Of a stretch of 32,344 nucleotides of DNA, positions 9,601 through 17,100 are shown piece by piece. Position 1 is the first letter of the stretch; the number at the start of each line of letters is the position of its first letter. Source of the stretch: an uncultured marine group III euryarchaeote (GTDB taxonomy: Archaea > Thermoplasmatota > Poseidoniia > MGIII > CG-Epi1); contig CACALG010000007.1 in the NCBI GenBank assembly GCA_902533295.1, forward strand, positions 1-32,344. Direction: 5' to 3'. Under the pieces are notes generated by a model. The model did not search any database and was not told the origin of the DNA. It saw only the letters and a list, made by a program, of their open reading frames with translations. A program made the position numbers and the translations under genes.

Positions 9601-10281
9601 GGTATTGCTTATTTTGTATTACTACGAAACAATACATTTGGTCAACAAGCTTTTGATTTAGCGCCCCAAAAGAGTGATATTGTCAAGGCGCTCTCGCTTA
9701 GAGCTCCTTTGATTGGTATCATCCTTGCTATGCTAACATACTTCTGGGAATTCTTGATTCCTGTATTGAACGTATTATTCATACAAGAATTAGGATGGAC
9801 TGATACTGAGTATGTTGCCGTGACTGGAGGCTGGGCTGTAACTGCAGGTATAGCTGGGACGATAGGTGGAGGAATTATTGCCGATAAATTTGGTGCTAGA
9901 CGTGTAGCTAGTTTGTTTGCTATTCTAACCGGATTATCAATTTTCACTATAGCTTTGGCTGAACCTTTATGGGAAAATAGAACTGTTATGTGGTGGTTAA
10001 TCGTTGCCTATCCTTTCTTTGGTGCTGCGATGGGGATTTCATTAATTTCATTATTCATGAATGTTACATGGCCAAAAGTAGGAGCTACGCAATTCACTCT
10101 CTACATGGCTATGTTGAATTTTGGTGCATTGTTTGGCCTTAAGATGGCTGGATACTTCGAGGAAAACTTCACTTATACTACTACAATCATGATTGGTGGA
10201 ACTTGTCAGCTCTTGATTGCCTTCGTTCTACCATTTATTGATCCAGGTCAAACCAGAAGGGAATTGGGTAACGAATTTTAG
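6682..10281 (+). CDS. Fusion protein: secreted/anchored S8 (subtilisin-like) peptidase plus AmpG/PAT-like MFS transporter
   Basis: Signal peptide, then Asp SIAIVDTGVN, His GTHGTHVAGIAAG, Ser SGTSMATPLMAG; TM helix GGMIFLPVILLAAVAMGYIF; then LCALYTAQGIPSGFISYTLIAYLAEQGFSAAAIGNMLFWVYLPWVFKFLWGPFVDTYHYLPMGRRRPWIL and about 12 TM segments. No stop codon intervenes. Confidence 0.88.
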   Translation: MHSKALASGIVMFLLLSTSFANLSAEEEIPIYETNWWDNYSRDKNHDGISDVLIWKLAQGDRFFSPGEARVFVRYDHHPTDYDVELLENAGVEVTYRAKYIDLLATTMPRDLILDIATWDGVVMLDDIGKAEPHMATAVPTMGVDNVWNNHGIYGEGVSIAIVDTGVNNAHVGLDDFDDNQFTNDLKVAAYYDAGQDAIICSENGLAGTLPCYPGQSIDSGTHGTHVAGIAAGTGDGETAADGTPHIGVAPKAHLVNVLSCCDGDIEDIIRGIEWTIEYQNLVQPNIRVLTSSLGEQQIEFHIDNDGYSAWSQMADAAVESGLVVTLSAGNEFGSATVAGCNTIDSPGDSRLPITVASLDQDLSLAIYSSRGYTSDGRVKPDVAAIGSSIWAPDAANNVGYTAKSGTSMATPLMAGIVALTLEANPDLTPAEVKETLVAGYAIEREVLNDDPDAASNNCSLLETRPDNEYGYGQADPLTFVEVAGKIDPEVSVNWSLDYEMEEINGTMVPVKPRLYNNDVLEGTAVTLNKPTNGGGVQIKFGASQWYNATDTSSQKNWKTWKISMPEDLELEDNQTLTLYARLVLEGGESMSVINSFSVVYMDDNRPASLLIEGLTDLGGMIFLPVILLAAVAMGYIFTQPRRSKSNLEVEESGGDEFVWDDDVANEGQNNLMTTMFGKMSAKALTLCALYTAQGIPSGFISYTLIAYLAEQGFSAAAIGNMLFWVYLPWVFKFLWGPFVDTYHYLPMGRRRPWILSAQAGMVATVLIIALVPDIDTKVGLLTFLLFFHNCFASLQDVAVDGLAVDILSPEEFGKINGFMFGAKRFGTMIGGAGIGYFMGKYASIGITEGLLLTVPMLLLIMCLPAFIRERPGEKLFPWTEGEAVIKPNSVEEGSSTVKEGNSEERILASIVKDKKTKAETIMPEKNSFDMGEHNSQSLTVDIGLLIALDLFLLLTIGDFAGKIWCHLIALGSGIAYFVLLRNNTFGQQAFDLAPQKSDIVKALSLRAPLIGIILAMLTYFWEFLIPVLNVLFIQELGWTDTEYVAVTGGWAVTAGIAGTIGGGIIADKFGARRVASLFAILTGLSIFTIALAEPLWENRTVMWWLIVAYPFFGAAMGISLISLFMNVTWPKVGATQFTLYMAMLNFGALFGLKMAGYFEENFTYTTTIMIGGTCQLLIAFVLPFIDPGQTRRELGNEF
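9379..9440 (+). repeat. Copy A of a 62-nt near-identical segment (60/62 with copy B), encoding EGNSEERILASIVKDKKTKAE
   Basis: Direct comparison with 26300..26361: same reading frame, two substitutions. Confidence 0.95.
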
Positions 10282-10345
10282 GCGATAACCCTTAAGAAGA
10301 GCTCTTTCTGGAACCCTGCCTTGGAGACGGGGCAGGATAAGAGAA

Positions 10346-10600
10346 ATGAGCAATAATATCTATGTAGGAAACTTGCCATGGTCATACAGAGACGACAAAT
10401 TGAAAGAACTGTTTGCAGAGTATGGTGAAGTATCAGATGCGAAGGTAATAGTAGATCGCATGAGCGGCAGAAGCCGCGGATTTGGATTTGTCGAAATGGC
10501 AAGTGGAGATGAGGCCGCAGCAGCAATTGAAGCCCTAAATGGTTTCGATGCTGAAGGTCGTGAATTAAAGGTGAACGAGGCCAAACCTCGAGATGGTTAA
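10346..10600 (+). CDS. Single-RRM RNA-binding protein
   Basis: RNP2 IYVGNL and RNP1 RGFGFVEM; whole 84-aa protein is one RRM. Confidence 0.93.
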   Translation: MSNNIYVGNLPWSYRDDKLKELFAEYGEVSDAKVIVDRMSGRSRGFGFVEMASGDEAAAAIEALNGFDAEGRELKVNEAKPRDG

Positions 10601-11366
10601 ATTAATAGAAAACGACGAACATTTTATTCTGATTTCGCTGTTAATTACAGTGTGTATGCAAATGGGCTTTTTTGCTATAGCGTACACGCTGCAAATTGAC
10701 AAGGTTACAGATTTTGCAGGTACTGCCAACTTTCTAGTTTTAGCAGTATTTACTCTATACTTAGGGGGAGAGTTTTCATTTCCAAAAATACTCGCGTCGC
10801 TTATGGTTATACTATGGTCCTTGAGATTAGGAGTTTACCTAACTTACAGAATTATGGTGTGGGGAGAAGATAATCGTTTTGATGAACTTAGAACCAAATT
10901 TTGGAGTTTCTTGGGATTCTGGGTTTACCAAATATTGTGGGTTTTTCTAACCTCCTTACCTGTAATTTACTTCAACAGTTTAGATTCTCCAAGTGAACTA
11001 AATACGATTGCAATTATTGGTGCTGTGATGTTTGGGATTGGGTTCATCATAGAAGCTTGGGCAGATTATACTAAATTTAATCACAAATTGCATGGTGAAA
11101 AATGGTGTACCAATGGGCTTTGGAAATATAGTAGACATCCAAATTATTTTGGGAATATTCTGCTATGGTTCGGTATTTTCATCTTCTGCTATGCATACGA
11201 TGTTCCTCAATGGACAATCATAGGGCCTCTATGGACAACGTTCTTGCTAGTGTTTGTTAGTGGGTTACCTTTCTTGGAAGCATCAGCTGATAAGAAATAT
11301 GGAACAGATGAAGAATATCTAAGATACAAAAAGGAAACTTCTATCTTAGTCCCTTGGTTCAAATAA
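10593..11366 (+). CDS. DUF1295 / steroid 5-alpha-reductase-like membrane protein
   Basis: GFIIEAWADYTKFNHK..., GLWKYSRHPNYFGNILLWFGIF, LPFLEASADKKYGTDEEYLRYKKETSILVPW. Start overlaps the RRM stop by 8 nt. Confidence 0.88.
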   Translation: MVKLIENDEHFILISLLITVCMQMGFFAIAYTLQIDKVTDFAGTANFLVLAVFTLYLGGEFSFPKILASLMVILWSLRLGVYLTYRIMVWGEDNRFDELRTKFWSFLGFWVYQILWVFLTSLPVIYFNSLDSPSELNTIAIIGAVMFGIGFIIEAWADYTKFNHKLHGEKWCTNGLWKYSRHPNYFGNILLWFGIFIFCYAYDVPQWTIIGPLWTTFLLVFVSGLPFLEASADKKYGTDEEYLRYKKETSILVPWFK

Positions 11367-11421
11367 ATATAATACATCCGAAGCATTCTTTAACTGGATT
11401 TTAGAATGTAAAGAAGAGTCA

Positions 11422-12039
11422 ATGATTATTGAACAATTACCAATTGGACAAATGGCTAATTTTGGTTATATTCTTGGTTGTGAAGAAACAAGAATAGCTG
11501 CCTTAATTGATCCTGCTTTTGAGCCTGAAAAATTAATTACAAGAGCTAAAGAACTTGAATTAGATGTAGAATGGATATTGAATACGCACGGGCATTTCGA
11601 TCACATAAATGGGAATGAAGTCGCTGTTGAAATGACTGGGGCGAAGATTCTCGGCCATAGTTCTGCTACATTCTATGTTGACCGAAAAGTAGAACACGGT
11701 GACAAATTCCAAATTGGAAATTTGCATATTGATGTATTGTTCACTCCAGGTCATAGTCCTGACGAGATTTGCTTTTTCGTTAATAACCAAGTGATTTTCA
11801 CAGGAGATGTGTTGTTTGTAGGTGAATGTGGGCGGACAGATTTACCAGGAAGTAATGTACAAGACATGTATCAATCTCTATTCCATACTCTAGCTTCTAT
11901 TCCTGATGATGTAGATATGTTTCCAGGACACGATTATGGAAGTAGCCCTATGTCAACAATGGGTTTTGAACGTGCTAACAATTATGTGTTAAAACCACGT
12001 ACTCTAGAAGAGTTTGTTGCCTTCATGAATGAACCATAA
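11422..12039 (+). CDS. Metallo-beta-lactamase-fold hydrolase (glyoxalase II-like)
   Basis: THGHFDHINGN (HxHxDH), FTPGHSPDEI, FTGDVLFVGECGRTDLPG, MFPGHDYGSS. Confidence 0.92.
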   Translation: MIIEQLPIGQMANFGYILGCEETRIAALIDPAFEPEKLITRAKELELDVEWILNTHGHFDHINGNEVAVEMTGAKILGHSSATFYVDRKVEHGDKFQIGNLHIDVLFTPGHSPDEICFFVNNQVIFTGDVLFVGECGRTDLPGSNVQDMYQSLFHTLASIPDDVDMFPGHDYGSSPMSTMGFERANNYVLKPRTLEEFVAFMNEP

Positions 12040-12081
12040 ATTTTAGGAAATTGATATATAATTGGAAACTTTAGGAAGTTT

Positions 12082-12894
12082 GTGTATTGCTTAGAATGTG
12101 GAAAAGAACTTCCTGACACTGCGAAGTTCTGTCCTGACTGTGGAGCTTCTCAGATTGCGAAAGTTGATGAACAAGAATTACCTTTTTCTGAATTTGAAAT
12201 TATTGATGAACAAGAAATAACAATTAAAATTAAAAAGTTACGTAAAGAAAGAAGGAAATTTAGCTTATTTTTACTATGCATTTACCTTCCATTTATCCCA
12301 ATTGCTTTGATAGTAAACTATGGAGACGCTCAACTCTTAAATGCGAGTAACTACGGAGTACATTTTGAAATGCTGGAGGTGCTGTATTATGGTATCACTG
12401 TAGGTGTGTTAACGCCTTATTTTATTATGGAAATCATTAATAGAACTTACCTAATATGGAAAGAAAATAGCAAACCTATAAAATTTAATGGTAAAAAAGG
12501 CATAAAGTCCTTTATGAACGAGTCATCGCTAAATTCTTGGAAATACAGAGTAGCATTTGGAGTAGCTTTTCTAATTATACTTGCAGGACTATTTGGTAAT
12601 TCAGACAATGATGAAGAAATTGATGAATACAAATATACAAAAATCTCAGTATCTATGTTGAACAATGATGATGCAAGACATCCAGTACATGTATATTTAG
12701 ATGGTGAACATGTATATGGTGAATGGGTTGAAGCTGGAACGTTGGTTTGGCCTATAATATGTCCAGATAGGTGCGCTGATGGAGACTACACTGTAGCCGT
12801 GGATTGGGGCGGTGATGCCGAATATGAATGCACCTTTTATGCTGAAATATCATACGAAGGTGACTGGGAGTCCTTTGCATGTAACTACAGCTAA
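12082..12894 (+). CDS. Zinc-ribbon membrane protein of unknown function
   Basis: GTG start; CLECGKELPDTAKFCPDCGAS zinc ribbon, TM segments, C-terminal extracytoplasmic domain. Confidence 0.7.
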   Translation: MYCLECGKELPDTAKFCPDCGASQIAKVDEQELPFSEFEIIDEQEITIKIKKLRKERRKFSLFLLCIYLPFIPIALIVNYGDAQLLNASNYGVHFEMLEVLYYGITVGVLTPYFIMEIINRTYLIWKENSKPIKFNGKKGIKSFMNESSLNSWKYRVAFGVAFLIILAGLFGNSDNDEEIDEYKYTKISVSMLNNDDARHPVHVYLDGEHVYGEWVEAGTLVWPIICPDRCADGDYTVAVDWGGDAEYECTFYAEISYEGDWESFACNYS

Positions 12895-12911
12895 CCCCCC
12901 GTTCGATGTAG

Positions 12912-12925
12912 AGGGGGCACCCCCT
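12912..12925. repeat. Perfect inverted repeat AGGGGG-CA-CCCCCT next to a C6 tract, between convergent genes
   Basis: taaCCCCCCgttcgatgtagAGGGGGCACCCCCTtg at 12892..12927. Confidence 0.6.
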
Positions 12926-12945
12926 TGTATTGTAGGGTAGGGCGT

Positions 12946-13605
12946 CTACAAATTTTCTGATAATTTTTTTAGTTCTTCAGAATCAAAGGGTGTTTTGTAC
13001 AATTCATTTACTTGCCATAGTCCACTTTCACGGATTTTCTGTTTTGTGGAATCTAAACCTAACCAGGATGTGGAAGGCTTACAATCATCACACAGAGACA
13101 CAGTTGATGTAATTCTTGATTCAATATGTAAACGGTCTTCTTTTTCAGGAACTTCAAAAACAGCTATAGAAAAACGGGAACGAAGGTATTCGGATACTTG
13201 CTTCTCGATATTTGCCTGTTTGTCAAAGTCTATCTCCGAAGCATGTTTTTCTCTTGCTTTACGAGTCGTAAGGTCTAAATCCCAGTGTTCGAGAAAAGGG
13301 TCATTGCTCTTGTTTAGAATACAGCGGCCAATATTCTTACGAAAGATGCTACGGTCTTTTTTTTCCTTTACAAAATGTTGCTTTATTCTAGGTTTAAGCT
13401 GTTTTTCTCCTGTATGTGTCCCTACACGGACTATTCTATTCGTATCGTGTGCATGTTCTCCTTTTTCAAATAAGATATAGATTCCATTGTCTGGTATTTG
13501 TTCTAACGATAACGGAAAACTAAGTTTTGGAAATTGGTTAAACTTCTGATGAAGTTCATGACATTTTTCATTTACAGACTTACCATTCAAGAAATATACA
13601 AACAC
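12946..13605 (-). CDS. GIY-YIG-like nuclease family protein
   Basis: PDNGIYILFEKGE (GIY), RIVRVGTHTG (YIG-equivalent), LKPRIKQHF (Arg), RSIFRKNIGRCIL, NIEKQVSEYL (candidate catalytic Glu). Confidence 0.65.
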   Translation of the reverse strand: MFVYFLNGKSVNEKCHELHQKFNQFPKLSFPLSLEQIPDNGIYILFEKGEHAHDTNRIVRVGTHTGEKQLKPRIKQHFVKEKKDRSIFRKNIGRCILNKSNDPFLEHWDLDLTTRKAREKHASEIDFDKQANIEKQVSEYLRSRFSIAVFEVPEKEDRLHIESRITSTVSLCDDCKPSTSWLGLDSTKQKIRESGLWQVNELYKTPFDSEELKKLSENL

Positions 13606-13712
13606 CTCGAATTAATGTAATTTTACCCACCCCTTTTTGGACACCCTTCTAATCGTATAATATGAGCTTAAATAGACGTGGAAACGGAAACACACGTCGT
13701 CGAAAAGAGTCC

Positions 13713-13799
13713 TGGCGCCAGGGGAGAGATTTGAACTCCCGAGGGATTGCTCCCAGTGGTTTTCGAGACCACCGCAATACCGGACTATGCGACCCTGGC
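13713..13799 (-). tRNA. tRNA-Ser (anticodon CGA), long variable arm, CCA encoded
   Basis: Reverse strand GCCAGGG...GTGGT-CTCGAAA-ACCAC, variable arm TGGGAGCAATCCCTC, GGGAG-TTCAAAT-CTCTC, CCCTGGC-G-CCA. Confidence 0.95.
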
Positions 13800-13872
13800 T
13801 AGTAACCTGTCCAGATATGTTAGGTCTTAATATTCACGGTAACTATTTTGAGGTCTACCCTGTTGAACATAT

Positions 13873-14079
13873 GTGAAATGGCAAGTTACGGTCGATAATG
13901 ATATGCAAACTATAGATTTACCGGATGGGAGTACTGCGTCTGATCTTGTAACATATTTGGATTTGCATCCAGATAGTTTGTTAGTTGTAACAGATGAGGA
14001 AAAAATGGTGCCTATACCTTTGGTCTCAAAGCTCCCTGAAAAGCCAATAAGAATCATTTTAGTTGCTTCTGGTGGATAA
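13873..14079 (+). CDS. Small ubiquitin-like/sulfur-carrier protein (ThiS/MoaD/SAMP-like)
   Basis: GTG start; 68 aa beta-grasp-like sequence, DLPDGSTASDLVTYLDLHPDSLLVVTDEEKMVPIPLVSKLPEKPIRIILVASGG, ending in Gly-Gly. Confidence 0.75.
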   Translation: MKWQVTVDNDMQTIDLPDGSTASDLVTYLDLHPDSLLVVTDEEKMVPIPLVSKLPEKPIRIILVASGG

Positions 14080-14131
14080 CATAGTATCTTATTTATTAGA
14101 CGGGCCTGTCGAATTAGCGAAGTAAAGAACA

Positions 14132-17100
14132 ATGCCTAAGAAAAAAGCTGAAAAGAAAACCGCATTGAAGAAGGAAAAGGCGCAAGCTAAAACCAAAACT
14201 GCTTCTAAGAAAAAGTCTTCAAAGGAAGCAAAAGGTCGATTAATTGTATCTCAAGAAGAAAAAGATGAAATTGATGCAGTGATTGATGCTTTCTGGCTAT
14301 TCGTTGATCTTGTTAAAAAAGCACCTAGACACCTTATGATTATTGGATTAATTACTACACTAATCGGCGCTAGTTTTTCAGGATGGGCACAAGAATTAGT
14401 TGGACAAGAAAAAGCTGGATACTGGTATGCTTTTACTGAAAGCGATGAGGAATTGAATCGGGATTTGAACGGAATGTATCCTAATTACTCGCCTGGTGAT
14501 TCTATTAAAATTGAAGGTGTTATTTCTGAAATTGAATATTACGGTGCTCTAGATGATTGTAGTGGTGTGTCTTTATCTGAACCTGAATTATGTGAAAAAT
14601 ATCCAGTTGTTCATGAAGATTTAGGAATTATTGAAACCGATTATTATACGACGTTGCAATTACAAACTACAGACTATCTTTTTCCTTCTAATATTGGTAG
14701 TGAATTTAATGAAAGTGAACTAGATATTAATTTCGCAAGTGATGAAAAATATAGGCCTGAAGCTCTAGACGGAGAAGATACCGGTCTAGGTATTTACTTT
14801 GAAAATGAAGTGGTGTCTGCTGCTGTTTTTACCAATGTAGTGTTTGAAAATATTCTTTTTTACAATGTAGATTTTACAGATACGTTCTTTGTTGATTGTG
14901 AATTCAACCAAGTATCATTTTACAATGTGAATTTTACAAAATCTGTTTTTTCAAATAGTTCATTTGACGTGGTTTTATTCAAAAATGTGACTGTCGAATC
15001 GAGCCGTTTTGAGAATGGGGATATAGAACGTTTTTTAGTTAGAGAATCGAATTTCAATAACACTAATTTTGATAAAACCGATATTCGTGCATCGAAATGG
15101 TCTTACTCTTCATTAGAAAATGGAGTTTTTCAGAGAAGTTCTATAGATATTGTAATCTTCCGCTCATTGCATGTTAATGATTTTATTATGGTTTTATCAA
15201 CCATAGAAAATAACATTGACGCCCCTGATACTGCAAACTTTGATTTCACAATGATTGAAATTGGTGAAACTGAAATTAGAGTTCCTGGAGATGTTGTGGG
15301 CCAATATCCGATAGGTGCTCAACTTCACTTTGGTGAAATTTTCTGTGTTAAATGTGATGAAGCTGAAATAAAACTAGGAGGGATTGGTGCTGGTGATGCA
15401 GGTACTGAAGGCGGTTGGCTTGAAGGTGATGTGAAAGGTGAGGGGTTCAGAATTTCTAAAAATAGTAATTTTTCTCTAAATTTAAATCATGAATACATCG
15501 CTATTGACAACGAATACATCAAAACTACTATCTGGTGGAACCTCCTATTCAATTCAATTGCGTTTTTAGGTTTTGGTATTCTTGTTTTTGCAATTGGTGG
15601 AAAATCTACAATCATGGGACTCTTCAAATTCTTTTCTCCTTTCCTAATGACTGCGGGATTTTTTTCAGTAATGTTCCTCGCCATGTCACAAAAAGATTTT
15701 TTGAATTTAAGTCGATTAATGGTTGTTTATTTCGTTCCTCCATTTGGTAAAGGAACTGTGATACCTGGAGGTATTGCTTTGGGCCTAAATCCTTGGGCTC
15801 TTGCGGTTGCTACTGCATTTGTTGACATTGCTGTTGGTGTTTTCTTGACTTGGAATTTTGATTTAGCAAAGAAAATTCCATTTATCGGTAGCGGAATTAC
15901 AAGAATTCAAAAGAAAGGAGAATCTATGTTGAAATCCCTTCCTTGGTTAGAAAGGGCTTCGGTTACTGGTATTATTGTATTTGTTATGTTTCCTTTCCAA
16001 GGTTCGGGAGCTGTTGGAGGAACTATTCTAGGAAGGGCCATTGGTCTTTCTCCAAATAAGAATCTAACTGCTGTTTCAATAGGTGCAGTTAGTGGTTCAT
16101 TCTTACTATCTGCGTCCGTCGTGTATGGATTAGGTGTTTTAGCTGTCTTAGCACCTATACAAGTCGCGGTAGCAGTTCTATTCACTGGATTGTTGATAGC
16201 TATCTACTTCACGTATCGACACTGGGATGAAATCTCAATGGATGAAGTAACCCAAACTTTAGGTTTACATAAAGAAGGAATTATTGGGGCACCGTTGACT
16301 GCTGCTGGAGGAATGGTGGGAAGTGCAGGAGAGACTGTATTGAAAGTCGCAGGAGATACTGGAAAAACTGTTGCTACTGCAGCTGACAATACTGGAAAAA
16401 TGATAACTAAAACAACCGGCAACCTTGTAGGTGGATTTTTGGGATCTTTCACTGATGATAAATATGATTTTGCAGATCCGAACAATCCTATTGAACTTGA
16501 ATCGGGAGTTTTAGTTTCAATGCCTAAAAATGGGGCAAAAAATAGTGTTGTAGTTACTGGAGGTGCGGGTTTCATTGGTTCGCACTTGGTTGATAGGTTG
16601 GTTAAAAGAGATGAGCATGTAGTAGTCCTCGACAATTTTTCTTCTGGGGAATTAGAATTCTTATATGACTCAGTTGAAAAAATAACTGTAATTGATATTG
16701 ACTTACTGAAAGATGATTTTGAAAAATATTTGAAAGGTGCAAAGATTGTCTATCATTTGGCCGCTAATCCTGAGGTCCAATTAGGAATTACAAAACCTGA
16801 AGTTATGCAGGAACAAAATGTAGATGTTACAGAAAGAGTATTAGAAGCTATGAAAAAAGGCGGGTGTGATAGAATTGTATTCACTTCAACTTCTGTTGTT
16901 TATGGAGATGCTAAGAAAATTCCTACTCCTGAAAATGCTAAATTAGAGCCTATCTCTGCTTATGGCTCTAGTAAATTAGATGCTGAAAAATTGATTGAGA
17001 AATATTGTAAAGAACATAACTTTAGAGGAGTGTCTTACAGATTTGCAAACTGTGTCGGGCCAAGAAGTAATCACGGTGTAACATATGATTTTGTAAATAA

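Noticed and set aside
8913-9947. Minus ORFs of 170, 68 and 101 aa
   Set aside because: Antisense to the MFS domain; mirror-image hydrophobic codon bias explains them.
12995-13480. 161-aa plus ORF
   Set aside because: Antisense to the GIY-YIG-like gene, which has clear motifs.
13675-13698. Inverted repeat GACGTG-12nt-CACGTC beyond the tRNA-Ser 3' end
   Set aside because: Only 6 bp with a 12-nt loop; too weak to call a terminator or ncRNA.
13711-13722. Palindrome CCTGGCGCCAGG at the tRNA-Ser 3' end
   Set aside because: Explained by the acceptor 3' strand plus discriminator, CCA and two trailing Gs; no loop, so it cannot form a hairpin, and no att-like repeat was found nearby.
14850-14945. 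Short DNA repeats such as tttttacaatgtagattttacag / ttttacaatgtgaattttacaaa
   Set aside because: Codon-level echo of the pentapeptide-like protein repeats, not an independent DNA element.
16204-16635. 143-aa minus ORF
   Set aside because: Antisense to the membrane-epimerase fusion; no motif and biased composition.
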